Shown here: positions 25,735 to 35,143 of the stretch, one piece after another
How positions within the stretch are numbered: position 1 is the stretch's first letter
How the letters are laid out: every line of letters begins with the position of its first letter
Assembly: GCA_964521255.1 (NCBI GenBank)
Contig: CAZFRM010000003.1
Location: 261,736 to 325,735, forward strand
Direction of reading: 5' to 3'
DNA from: ZC4RG29 sp964521255
Lineage (GTDB): Bacteria; Bacteroidota; Bacteroidia; Cytophagales; Cyclobacteriaceae
DNA length: 64,000 bases
Made by a program: the position numbers and the translations under genes
The notes under the pieces: model-generated
Databases searched by the model: none
Told to the model about the DNA's origin: nothing
The model's input: the letters and a program-made list of their open reading frames with translations, nothing else

Positions 25735-28700
25735 TCGCCTTGAAGAGTTCTCTCAGTGTATTATAATCTTTTATATAAATAAGTCCTGTACCTGTTTTTT
25801 TCAATTCACCGTCGATCATATCATAGTCGCTATTGTAAAAACCCGTTACCCGAAGTCTTCCATCTTTTGTGAGTTTATATTCCAGGGCAAGATCTCCGAT
25901 ATAATCAGAAAAGTTTTGATTATCCTGCTGGTCTCCTTCGAGATCTACATTTCCCGACAGCTTCACTACGAGCCGGTCGCTTAACAAATTTTTAGAAACA
26001 CCTACCTGAAGTTGCGTTTGGCTCGTTGATCCTTCACCTGAATAGTCTTCATACGAATTCACATCAAAAGTAAGTTCAACACCTTTTACATTTTCAGACA
26101 TCTGGTTAAGCTGATCTGAAAGAAACTGGCTCACACTGGTGCGCGCAACATTTTCCAAATTTCCACCACCTTGTGTTTCAAATGGATTATCCGTCATAAA
26201 TCGCTTTAATACCAATAGAGAAAAAACCTGCTTGTTGAGATCCGATTCTCTTGTATTGATGTCCTGAATTTTTGCGTATACACTACCACCCATTGCATTT
26301 TTATCCTTTTCCTTCATATCAAGAGAAAAGCTGATCTCCGGTGAAAGTATTTTACCATCCACATTGAGATACACAATAAAAGCCAGGCGCTTGTTGTTTT
26401 GAGGATCTTCACTTTGTAACAATTCAGCGGGAGAAGCTTCAACATTATAAATGCCTGTTATATCAAGCTCCGCATCCAAAGGGTCACCGGTCCAGGTAAT
26501 GGAACTTCCCTTCTGAATTTCAAAATCCCGCTTCATCAGTTTATAAAATGTAATACCATACGATCCGCTCGTTAATTCGTAACGGCCGGTGAGATCCATA
26601 TTTCCGGTAGGATCGATATCCAGGGTAAGCGTTGCATTTCCATTAACGGTAAGCCTATCTCCTGTTAGTGGGTCAATAAGAATGTTTAGTGTCTCCTTAT
26701 CGCTCAATTCAATCTTTGCCGTGAGCGCAATACCCTGCATGACAGCAATCGAATCTTTCCGGGATTGTACATCACGCTCAACAGATGCCAGGAAAGGATC
26801 CTTGTGTACATCACGATCTACAAATTTCACAACACCTTTCTGTTCCATAACTCCCTGATCATCCTGTGGCACAACATACGTGAGATTACTCTCATCACCC
26901 ATACTTACCTGTGCATCTACCTCCGGGTAACTTGAAGTACCGGTAACCTTTACATCAGCATTTACAATTAATTTGCCGAAGAAAAGATCATTCGTACCTT
27001 CTTTCGTATCCAACATTAAAAAGTTTTTGGCCTGCGCTGTGAAGTCTAGTTTGAAACCTTGCTTCTTGTCTGATTCTATCTTACCATTTAGCACGAAAGG
27101 ATTATTCTTTTGATCCCTGATGCTGAAATTCGAAAATGCGACTTGCTGCTGATTAAAAGTAATTGACTCGTTGGTTAAGCTAACTTTTGTATTAATGTAT
27201 GTAGGTATAAGGGAAGTATTCTCAAAGGTCAGTTTCCCATCAAACTCAGGACTATTCGTTTTTCCCGACAAAGAAATTTTACCCGTAAGATTTCCATCAA
27301 GATCTTTTACCTGTCCAAAAAATAATGGCTCGATTGCAGCAAGGTCAAGGGAAGTAATCCTCGCATCAACATTGGCCATAGATATGGAATCTTTGATTGA
27401 GTAATTACCTTTTACATCAATGTTAGTAGCGGGTCCATGTATACCAACGTTAAAATCATACGCATTGGCTGATGGTTGATTCGCTTTGATCTTCAGATCA
27501 CCCAGTTTACTTTCTGATAAGGTAATATCATTGACGGAGATGTCAGCCGTCAATAATTGTTCATTGTTCATCTTATTAAATTTAACGTCACCCTGAATTA
27601 TGCCCTGGATTAATGTATCCTGTGGAAAAAACATATGCGCCAGCGTTGACAGTTTAAGTTGACTCAACATTATTTCTGCAGAAGTTTGCGCACCCTGTTG
27701 AGCATTCACTTTTATCATCTGCTCATTATTTGACAGGCTGAATTCAGCTTTCAATATTCCTGCTTTACTAATCGTTATAAAATTATCTTCAGGTACCTCC
27801 CACTTGTCATAATTTAAAATGACTTTATCCGGCAGAAGTTGAAATTTAGTTGCCTCATCTGATTTCGAAAATATACCTCCCAAATTATAGTGCTCCTTTT
27901 CCAGGGAATCGTATAGAGCAATTTCTGTAGTCATGGTATTGTCTTTGACTTCTCCTTTGAAATTGAGTGATGAAACACGCACTATGCTTGCGGAAATATC
28001 TGAAGCATGAAATTCATAATTAAGTTTATCACTGTCCGAAGTTGCCGTGAATTTCAATTTCTCACCGGAAATATTTCCATACTCTATTTCATCAATACCA
28101 ACGACGATATCTAATTTTTTATCGGCGCTATTGAAATCGCCTTTTATTTCGCCCGGTACAAATCGTTTAAGATCCGGCATAATCACATCGGTCAATAAAG
28201 ACGTATCGTCGATCTTGAGATTAAAAGAAAATTGCTGCGGCTTAGTTGAAGAATAATAAATTGTGTCAGTCCAAGAATAATACGTATTAAAATAATCTTT
28301 CATCACAGCAGGCAAATCCAAAATATCAAATGAACCGCTGAACTTTCCATTAATAATATTGGATCGAATTGACAACTCAGTTTTTTCCTCATCATGGAGA
28401 GATGCAAATAATAGTGAATCCACTTTATATAACTTGTCTCCATTATAAATAGCAACATTATAAAGATTGAGATCACCATTCAAATCTTCAAGGTTGGCAT
28501 TGTCCATATCCACGCTTAAGGTGAATCGTGATTTCAGCGGGCGCTCTGTGAGATGCAATGCATTAAAGTCGGCATTGACAAGATCAAAATTGAAATGATA
28601 AGCTTGTTTATCCTTTTTGAAACTATAATCAAAATCACCATCAAATTCAAAGTTTAGATTAGGATCATTCATTGATGCTTTACCGGCAAACAGATAGTCC

Positions 28701-30700
28701 TTTAGATTTCCGTCAACAACGAAATCTTTGTAGATGTAATCTTTAAATCCGAAACTATTCATATTGATCTTGAATTTCACCTGGTGGTTTTCCAGCGTAA
28801 GACCAGCGCCATCAAACGAGGCGTCAAGATCGAGCGTACCCACATCTCCATTCTTCAGCAATTTGCCAAGCGCAAACTCATTGACAGCAATAGAGCCATC
28901 ATATTCAGGAATGGAACTGTTTAATTTAGTGCTAACATCAAGTTGAATTGAACCGAGATCACTATTAAATGTGGATTTGGCAGAAGGTCTTTCAACCGTA
29001 CCGGAGAAATTACCACTCAAATCAATCCACTCGGGAAGTTCAATAGAAGCCGGCAATAACGTGTCTGGCAGAATCGATTTAACATCGTTTGATGTTGTAT
29101 AAAACTTTTTAAGCTCTATGTTGAAAAAAGTTTTTTCGATATCCGGCAAGCCTTTAATGGTGCCTTTGGTTTGCAGTGTGGTTTCTTTTAACGCAGATAC
29201 TTCCAACTGCTCAATTTGCAGATCATTAATTTTACCATGAACTCTTGTGTCAAGATGAATATCTGAAAGAGGGGATATCTTCAGTGGCATCTTGTCTGAC
29301 CAACCCGGAATAAAATAATTTAAATCTGCTAAACCAATGTGGAAATTTCTCACGTTGGCATCAATCTTCATTTCAGGGTAGGTTGAACTTAAATTCTTTA
29401 ATGAAGAGAATTCGCTGTGAAGATCGAGTTCAAATCTGGTAGCCGCTGTTTGTAATAAAAAATCTTTAACGTCGGCTGTATGCTCACTGATTGAAACGTC
29501 TCCCTGAAGCGCCTGCAAAACAAATCCTGAACGTTCGCTGAAAGAGAACTCCTTTAAATCAATTGAGTACCCTGATTCTGATACAGCAATATCCTTCGCT
29601 CCAAGCTTAAGTTCGGATATCCATAAGTGATTAAAGTCAATCCCTGGAGATTTCGGTTTGTTAAAATCATAGTATTGAATACTATTATTGGTCAATTCAA
29701 TTTCATCCAAAGAGAATTTCCATCCCGGTTCGTCACTATTTGTTTTAACTTCATTCGAATCATCTGCCACCGAACTTGTGTCAGCGCCTTGTAGAATATG
29801 ATAAGCAACAAATGTCTTATCAAGGGTAAATTCACTGAGATCGATCGTCTTTTCTTTTAAGTTGATGTCATTCACCTGAAGAGTAGCCTTTCCAAGATTT
29901 AGTGTTGCTTCCTGCTTACTTGCCAATTGACTATATCGAATATTTATTCTTTGAAGGTCTATCCCATGAATTTTAAAATCAAAAGCATTTTGTTCTCCAC
30001 CTTCTTTTGGCAAATCACCTGGTGATTCTTGCGTTGGTGATTGGCCTTGAGTAAAGCTTGCATCAACACCGGTCAGTAAGAAATTATCAACATAGATACG
30101 CGACTGCTCAAGGTCAAACTCATCCATATTTATTTCAAGTGTCTCAAGTTTTAACTGGAGGTCATTTCCCATCAACGCATCAACATAAGAAACATTTATC
30201 TTACTTAGCTCAACATCTACAAGTGCGAATTGCCATGCCTTTTTCGTGGTGTCGGGAGGAGGCGCTGTACTGTCGGAGAACGCTTTTATGATATAATCAA
30301 AATTAAATACACTATCCCCGGTTCGATTTATCGAAGCTTTAAGATCATCAATCGAAACTGTGTTCAGTTCAATGCGCTTGTCAAGCAGTGCAAAAAGGTC
30401 TGTATCAACAGAAAGTCTACCTGCATATAATAAGGTGTCGTTTTTCTGATCTTCAAAATAGATTCCTTCCAGAACTACTTTTTTAGGAATAGAAAGACTT
30501 ATATGCTCCAGTCCAACCTTTGTTCCTATTTTTTCCGATAAAAAAGTGACCGCCTTTTGCTTTATGTATTGTTGAACGGAAGGAATTTGAATCGCCAGGG
30601 AAACCAGGACCAGGACCAAAAAGATTCCGGCAACCACCCAGGCGGTGATGCGGAGGATCTTAATCCCAATTTTCTTTAAACGATCTTTATTAAAGCTCAT
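25718..30700 (-). CDS. tamB: Translocation and assembly module protein TamB
   Basis: 1660 residues. One N-terminal membrane helix (ITAWVVAGIFLVLVLVSLAI) anchors it in the inner membrane, followed by IPSVQQYIKQKAVTFLSEK and a very long beta-helical body that spans the periplasm. The C-terminal DUF490 domain is visible in the region around YGITFYKLMKRDFEIQKG, then TWTGDPLDAELDITGIYNVE-like sequence and QTQLQVGVSKNLLSDRLVV near residue 1570. TamB forms a groove that carries lipids or helps assemble outer-membrane proteins with its Omp85 partner. tamL follows with a 17-base overlap, so the two are coupled. The length is greater than E. coli TamB (about 1260), as usual in Bacteroidota. Confidence 0.92.
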   Translation of the reverse strand: MSFNKDRLKKIGIKILRITAWVVAGIFLVLVLVSLAIQIPSVQQYIKQKAVTFLSEKIGTKVGLEHISLSIPKKVVLEGIYFEDQKNDTLLYAGRLSVDTDLFALLDKRIELNTVSIDDLKASINRTGDSVFNFDYIIKAFSDSTAPPPDTTKKAWQFALVDVELSKINVSYVDALMGNDLQLKLETLEINMDEFDLEQSRIYVDNFLLTGVDASFTQGQSPTQESPGDLPKEGGEQNAFDFKIHGIDLQRINIRYSQLASKQEATLNLGKATLQVNDINLKEKTIDLSEFTLDKTFVAYHILQGADTSSVADDSNEVKTNSDEPGWKFSLDEIELTNNSIQYYDFNKPKSPGIDFNHLWISELKLGAKDIAVSESGYSIDLKEFSFSERSGFVLQALQGDVSISEHTADVKDFLLQTAATRFELDLHSEFSSLKNLSSTYPEMKIDANVRNFHIGLADLNYFIPGWSDKMPLKISPLSDIHLDTRVHGKINDLQIEQLEVSALKETTLQTKGTIKGLPDIEKTFFNIELKKFYTTSNDVKSILPDTLLPASIELPEWIDLSGNFSGTVERPSAKSTFNSDLGSIQLDVSTKLNSSIPEYDGSIAVNEFALGKLLKNGDVGTLDLDASFDGAGLTLENHQVKFKINMNSFGFKDYIYKDFVVDGNLKDYLFAGKASMNDPNLNFEFDGDFDYSFKKDKQAYHFNFDLVNADFNALHLTERPLKSRFTLSVDMDNANLEDLNGDLNLYNVAIYNGDKLYKVDSLLFASLHDEEKTELSIRSNIINGKFSGSFDILDLPAVMKDYFNTYYSWTDTIYYSSTKPQQFSFNLKIDDTSLLTDVIMPDLKRFVPGEIKGDFNSADKKLDIVVGIDEIEYGNISGEKLKFTATSDSDKLNYEFHASDISASIVRVSSLNFKGEVKDNTMTTEIALYDSLEKEHYNLGGIFSKSDEATKFQLLPDKVILNYDKWEVPEDNFITISKAGILKAEFSLSNNEQMIKVNAQQGAQTSAEIMLSQLKLSTLAHMFFPQDTLIQGIIQGDVKFNKMNNEQLLTADISVNDITLSESKLGDLKIKANQPSANAYDFNVGIHGPATNIDVKGNYSIKDSISMANVDARITSLDLAAIEPLFFGQVKDLDGNLTGKISLSGKTNSPEFDGKLTFENTSLIPTYINTKVSLTNESITFNQQQVAFSNFSIRDQKNNPFVLNGKIESDKKQGFKLDFTAQAKNFLMLDTKEGTNDLFFGKLIVNADVKVTGTSSYPEVDAQVSMGDESNLTYVVPQDDQGVMEQKGVVKFVDRDVHKDPFLASVERDVQSRKDSIAVMQGIALTAKIELSDKETLNILIDPLTGDRLTVNGNATLTLDIDPTGNMDLTGRYELTSGSYGITFYKLMKRDFEIQKGSSITWTGDPLDAELDITGIYNVEASPAELLQSEDPQNNKRLAFIVYLNVDGKILSPEISFSLDMKEKDKNAMGGSVYAKIQDINTRESDLNKQVFSLLVLKRFMTDNPFETQGGGNLENVARTSVSQFLSDQLNQMSENVKGVELTFDVNSYEDYSGEGSTSQTQLQVGVSKNLLSDRLVVKLSGNVDLEGDQQDNQNFSDYIGDLALEYKLTKDGRLRVTGFYNSDYDMIDGELKKTGTGLIYIKDYNTLRELFKANDKKD

Positions 30701-30935
30701 TCTAATACAGGTGGATTCTGTTCAAATTAATGCCAGATCAAAATAAAACAACAGGAAATCAGAAAATGATTAAAAAGAGGGTTCAAAATGTATTTCATGG
30801 CAATGCAGGTTGCGAATCAGGCAGTTGACCCCTCAATGGCATAAAGGTTTTAAAAGTTAGTCTTACAATAGACTATTTCTTTAACTTTTTAAACCAATTC
30901 GGTACTTTTAAGAACGCAATTAACGTTCTAAGGCT

Positions 30936-31448
30936 ATGAAACCATTGAGAATTATCTTACTGCTGACCTTTGCTTTGCCTTTTTCATGTGAGGAGAGCGA
31001 CCAGCCTGTTATTAGCGATCTCACCGGAAACGAAACAGTATATTCGTTAGAGCAGGGATCAGGATATTCGATTAGCGGAGCAATAATTTTCAAAGAAAAG
31101 AAAGATGGAAGTACGCGTATTAATATTGCCCTTACCGGAACGGAAGGTGAGTTATACCATCCTGTGCATCTTCATATTGGAGACATCTCTTTGGAAGATG
31201 CAGACCTGGCGGCGCAGTTGAACCCGGTTCATGGAAAAACAGGAAAAAGTACTACTGATTTTAAGATGCTGGCAGACGAATCAACTATTACTTATAATGA
31301 TTTGAAAAATTTTGCCGGTTGTATAAAGATACATTTGGCAGCAGCAGGACCTGAACGCGACATCATATTAGCCGCTGGAAATATAGGTCAACTTTCATCC
31401 GGATCAGCGGGCGGACGGCTTTCTATAGCCACTTGCAAAAGTGAATAA
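30936..31448 (+). CDS. Hypothetical lipoprotein with CHRD/SOD-like fold
   Basis: 170 residues. The signal peptide ends ALPFSC with Cys18, so it is likely a lipoprotein. The body resembles CHRD or Cu/Zn-SOD-like beta-sandwich proteins: YSISGAIIFKEKKDGSTRI, HPVHLHIGDISLEDADLA and GCIKIHLAAAGPERDIILA. The HLH pair and a later His suggest a metal site, though the complete SOD ligand set is absent. It is divergent from tamB with a 235-base gap. Nothing in the context points to a specific role; the nearby copper efflux operon makes a metal-linked function possible but unproven. Confidence 0.65.
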   Translation: MKPLRIILLLTFALPFSCEESDQPVISDLTGNETVYSLEQGSGYSISGAIIFKEKKDGSTRINIALTGTEGELYHPVHLHIGDISLEDADLAAQLNPVHGKTGKSTTDFKMLADESTITYNDLKNFAGCIKIHLAAAGPERDIILAAGNIGQLSSGSAGGRLSIATCKSE

Positions 31449-31476
31449 CACATCACTTTGCCAGGAGCTCTGAATT

Positions 31477-31785
31477 TTAATTATCGTGCCTCAACTTAAG
31501 ACGGACGCTCATTTCCGGGGTAAGGTTTTCCGCATATACACCGTATGCATCTACTAAAGTACCTCTTAATCCATCCTCCGAACTAATAGCAAACAGTACA
31601 CTATTATCGTCCGTGCTACTCATGCCTTCAAAACGATAAAATTCCTCCACGGTAAAATCTTCAGGGTGAACATGCAATTCAAGAGACTTGCATTCCAGGC
31701 AATGCGGTTGAAGACTGAAATCTTCCGTAAAGCCTCTATCTTTCAGATCCTGAATAGCTTCAGTCAATGTATCATACGCTTTCAT
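31477..31785 (-). CDS. Conserved small Bacteroidota protein (often mislabelled PRPP synthetase)
   Basis: 102 residues from ATG 31785 (MKAYDTLTEAIQDLKDRG); three upstream codons are possible. The sequence LQPHCLECKSLELHVHPEDF, then FYRFEGMSSTDDNSVLFAISS and GTLVDAYGVYAE match a small Bacteroidota family frequently annotated as phosphoribosylpyrophosphate synthetase. It has none of the PRPP synthetase motifs and is far too short, so that name should not be used. A CxxC-like Cys pair (HCLEC) and several His residues may bind metal. It lies downstream of the cus operon on the same strand but 270 bases away. Confidence 0.7.
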   Translation of the reverse strand: MKAYDTLTEAIQDLKDRGFTEDFSLQPHCLECKSLELHVHPEDFTVEEFYRFEGMSSTDDNSVLFAISSEDGLRGTLVDAYGVYAENLTPEMSVRLKLRHDN

Positions 31786-32057
31786 AACCAACATATTTTA
31801 GATTAAACAACTATATAACATTCAACTATCATGCTTGGTTTTATGGCATCACCATTTACATGGATTAAGCACTGAAGTGGTGATGCTGCCCAAAATCTGC
31901 ATTATGATGTTAATTTCAGGTACTCCTTGATTCTATTCCATGATAAAGCTCACGCGGCTTAAAAATTCTTATCATTCTGACTTGTTGAGTGCTAACACAA
32001 AAAAATGATGTTCCATTTTTGTTGAACGATATACCCAACCTGTGGATTTTGAGCCTG

Positions 32058-33791
32058 TTATTTAATCTCATTAATCACCTCTCCACACGTAAGCATAGCA
32101 TTACCAAAGTATGGATTTCGAATTTCACTTTCCTTGCTTAGCCAGTCTGCTCCTTTATTGCTATCGGCCATAGGGCAATGCTGTACATACATAATTCCGT
32201 TTACCGCACCAAAAGATTTGGCCAATGAGATTATGTGCGTTGACAGGTTCATAAAATGAGCGCGAATTGTTTCGATGTTTTTTTCGGAAGATATTAAATT
32301 CAATGATGATGAAATATTTTTATTCAATGCCATCCACTTCCTATGCTCCTCCTCATTAAAGAGCGTCATGTCTGTTTCATCTACAATTTTTTTCATAGCA
32401 GTCGAAATTTTCAAGGCCCCTTCAATGTCATCTTTAACAAGAGCATCCTTCAGACCAAAATAAGAATCAAAGATTTTCTTTAGTAAATCTTTTGATCCAG
32501 GATTTACTTTTACGCCTGGTGAACCATCCTGATCGATCTCTTTTATTTCAATATGATGCGTAGGGTTCATCATACTCGGTTTGCCCTCAAGCTGGGCGGC
32601 AGCATCTACGGCAAATGTTCCATTAGTTACGATCGCTTCTCCTGATGTTAAACCGTTTACAATCAAATATCCATTTCCAATTTGTGAGCCCAGCGTAACT
32701 TCTCTCATCTCGAAATTCACACCGCTTTCATCTTGATTTCTTACATACACGACTGACCTTTCGCCAGTCCATAACACCGCCGATTTTGGAATGATCAGAT
32801 CTGAATCTTTACTTTTTGATTTTTGCTTCACGTATCCTTTAACAAACATTTCTGGTTTGAGTCTGAAATCGGCGTTATTCACTTCTACGCGAGCTGATGC
32901 AACACGTGTTGTTGGATTAATGACAGCATCGATAAAAGATACTTTCCCTTCGAAAATTTTACCGGCAATGGATTGAACCGTGAATGTTACATGCTCACCT
33001 TTTCGAATTCTACTCAGATCATTTTCATACACATCAAACAAAACCCAGACTTGCGAAAGATCAGCAATATCATACAATGGCATTCCGCGTTCTAAATAGT
33101 CGCCGGGGTTAACACGTTTTGTTATAACGATGCCAGAGACATCTGCAGTTATGGGGAAGTTTTTTAAACGTTCACCTTTAGCTATCATGTTATCAATTGT
33201 TTCATCACTCAACTTCCAGTTTCTTAATTTTGAGCGAGCCGCATTATATAAATCCGGTTGTGTCTCACGAATTTTATAGGCTTGCAATAATTCTTCCTGC
33301 GCCGTTGTTAACTCCGGTGAATAAAGTGTAGCGAGTGTTTGACCGCGCTCTACATAATCTCCGGTAAAATTCACCTGAAGCTTTTCTATACGACCAGAAA
33401 TGTGCGTTACCTGCGTGTAGACCTTTCTTTCATCTGCCTGAACTTTACCATTCAGTTGAATCTCAGCTGCCTCGTTACCAGATCCTACTATGGTTGTTTG
33501 AATATTCGCCAGCTTAATTGCTGTCTCTGTCATGTGAACTGCTTTTGTATTGTCATCTGCAACATTAGCCAGGCGCACTAAATCCATTCCACACAAAGGA
33601 CATTTACCGGGTTCTTTACTTCGAATCTGTGGATGCATTGAGCATGTCCAGATTTCCGACTTCTCCTGACCATGGCTGTGTTCTTGCTGATTTCTACCTG
33701 CATCACCACGGAAGATCATCCATCCCAGCAGAAACCCAACGACTAATGTGATTGATGCTGTCGCGAATATTTTTCTATTTATACTTTTCAT
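32058..33791 (-). CDS. cusB: CusB-type RND efflux periplasmic adaptor
   Basis: 577 residues. An N-terminal membrane anchor (FATASITLVVGFLLGWMIF) precedes a heavy-metal-binding domain: C50SMHPQ and C64PLC67GM. The membrane-fusion part follows, with a barrel-sandwich hybrid and an alpha-hairpin (TTAQEELLQAYKIRETQPDL). A DUF3347 domain at the C-terminus (from about residue 430, DLLKKIFDSYFGLKDAL) ends with MYVQHCPMADSNKGADWLS. The protein links the CusA pump to the outer-membrane channel and passes Cu(I)/Ag(I). It starts 20 bases after cusC, in the same operon. Confidence 0.9.
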   Translation of the reverse strand: MKSINRKIFATASITLVVGFLLGWMIFRGDAGRNQQEHSHGQEKSEIWTCSMHPQIRSKEPGKCPLCGMDLVRLANVADDNTKAVHMTETAIKLANIQTTIVGSGNEAAEIQLNGKVQADERKVYTQVTHISGRIEKLQVNFTGDYVERGQTLATLYSPELTTAQEELLQAYKIRETQPDLYNAARSKLRNWKLSDETIDNMIAKGERLKNFPITADVSGIVITKRVNPGDYLERGMPLYDIADLSQVWVLFDVYENDLSRIRKGEHVTFTVQSIAGKIFEGKVSFIDAVINPTTRVASARVEVNNADFRLKPEMFVKGYVKQKSKSKDSDLIIPKSAVLWTGERSVVYVRNQDESGVNFEMREVTLGSQIGNGYLIVNGLTSGEAIVTNGTFAVDAAAQLEGKPSMMNPTHHIEIKEIDQDGSPGVKVNPGSKDLLKKIFDSYFGLKDALVKDDIEGALKISTAMKKIVDETDMTLFNEEEHRKWMALNKNISSSLNLISSEKNIETIRAHFMNLSTHIISLAKSFGAVNGIMYVQHCPMADSNKGADWLSKESEIRNPYFGNAMLTCGEVINEIK

Positions 33792-33811
33792 GATCTTGTT
33801 TTTACTTGCGA

Positions 33812-35143
33812 TTAATTCTTGTCACCATTTAAATACTCAAGGTTTGCCATAGCTACAGATGTTGCTGTTAAAGCTTTTACTTTACCTTCTTCATGCATCA
33901 AAAGTTCTTCCCGCATCTCCAGCACTTCTTCAAGGGCTGCATCAGAAGTTTCAACGGCTGAAAGTAAAAGCTGAATAGCTTGATTTGTAGATTCTATATG
34001 ATGAAGATACATTTCATATTGAAGCTTTGCTGTACTCAATTCGTTCAATGCCATGGCGTATTCAAAGCGCAGCGAATTGATTTCTTCATTCCGCATCATT
34101 TGATAGGACTGTTGCATCAGTTCAGCTTCCTTTACCATCGCCTTATATTTCTTTCTGTAGATAGGAAGTGAAACCGTGAACATCGGCATATAAGCATCTT
34201 TACCATTGCCTTCAACATGCTCATCCATTCGCTCATCGATGATGATATAGTTAAAGCCCAGGCCCAACATGGGCATACCCTCTTTTTTAGCAACTTTCTG
34301 TTGCATACCTGCAGCATCGATCATTCTATCCATAGCCACAACACGTGGGTTAGCGGATAAACTATCCTCGCTGAAGATTACTTCATGTTGATGTGACAAA
34401 GGCTCACTAAAAGATACCTTCTCCGTTAAATTTCTGTTCAGGATTTTGTTGAACGCTGCCAATCTTGAGTTGCCTTCAATCTCAAGTGTTTTGTTATCAG
34501 TGTTCACTTGTTCAATAGCAATATTCACACGTACGACATCTACCATTGGAGCCTTGCCCTGTTGAAAGCGTGATGTTGCCAACGTCTTATAGGTATTCAG
34601 TATTTCAAGATTTTTTGATTTCAACTTTTTCATTTCTTCAACCTCTGCCATAGCATAGTAAGCTTTCTTTACCTCCAGGAACAAAACATTTTTGGCCGCT
34701 ATAAAATTTTTCAATCTCGCTTCGGCTTCCAGCGCAGCTACGTCTCCTTTCGCTTTTAATGTCCCGAACCATGGAAACATTTGCTCAATAGTAAACTGCG
34801 CCATTTGCTGGCCTGTTCGCGTTTCTACCATTTGTCCGAATGCACTTACTGAAAAAACAGGATCCTGTAATCCCTTTACTTGTGCTATTCGATGAATGGA
34901 AGCTTCATATTCATAATACTTCGCTTTCAAGCCAGGATTATTTTCTGCTGCGATTTTCAAATAGTCATCGAGTGTTTGAGCAGAGAGATTGATGGATAGA
35001 AGGAGCGTAAGTAGTAATCCCACCCCTACCCCCAAACCCCCTAAAGGGGGCTTACTCTTCGATGCAAAGATTAATCTTCGTTCGAAGCCTTTGCCCCCTT
35101 TAGGGGGTTTGGGGGTAGGGGTCGGGGTCAATTTCTTTTTCAT
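33812..35143 (-). CDS. cusC: CusC-type outer-membrane efflux channel with repeat-derived N-terminus
   Basis: 443 residues, TolC family. The alpha-barrel and beta-barrel halves are seen as two long helical repeats (LDDYLKIAAENNPGLKAKYY and SLRFEYAMALNELSTAKLQY). The protein completes the tripartite efflux pump in the outer membrane. The ATG overlaps the cusA stop by four bases. Residues 5 to about 42 (PTPTPKPPKGG to PPLGGLGVGVG) are encoded by a perfect inverted repeat at 35022-35122, inserted just before the hydrophobic signal core LLLTLLLSINLSAQ. An internal GTG codon just before that core would give a normal signal peptide and is an alternative start. Confidence 0.85.
   Translation of the reverse strand: MKKKLTPTPTPKPPKGGKGFERRLIFASKSKPPLGGLGVGVGLLLTLLLSINLSAQTLDDYLKIAAENNPGLKAKYYEYEASIHRIAQVKGLQDPVFSVSAFGQMVETRTGQQMAQFTIEQMFPWFGTLKAKGDVAALEAEARLKNFIAAKNVLFLEVKKAYYAMAEVEEMKKLKSKNLEILNTYKTLATSRFQQGKAPMVDVVRVNIAIEQVNTDNKTLEIEGNSRLAAFNKILNRNLTEKVSFSEPLSHQHEVIFSEDSLSANPRVVAMDRMIDAAGMQQKVAKKEGMPMLGLGFNYIIIDERMDEHVEGNGKDAYMPMFTVSLPIYRKKYKAMVKEAELMQQSYQMMRNEEINSLRFEYAMALNELSTAKLQYEMYLHHIESTNQAIQLLLSAVETSDAALEEVLEMREELLMHEEGKVKALTATSVAMANLEYLNGDKN
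35022..35122. repeat. 101-bp palindromic element inside cusC
   Basis: A perfect 30-bp inverted repeat (35022-35051 against 35093-35122) surrounds a 41-base centre. Each arm contains its own small palindrome CCCCCTAAAGGGGG. Similar CCCCTAAAGGGG cores occur at 39022-39035 and related ones elsewhere. The element is translated in frame in the signal-peptide region of cusC. Confidence 0.9.
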
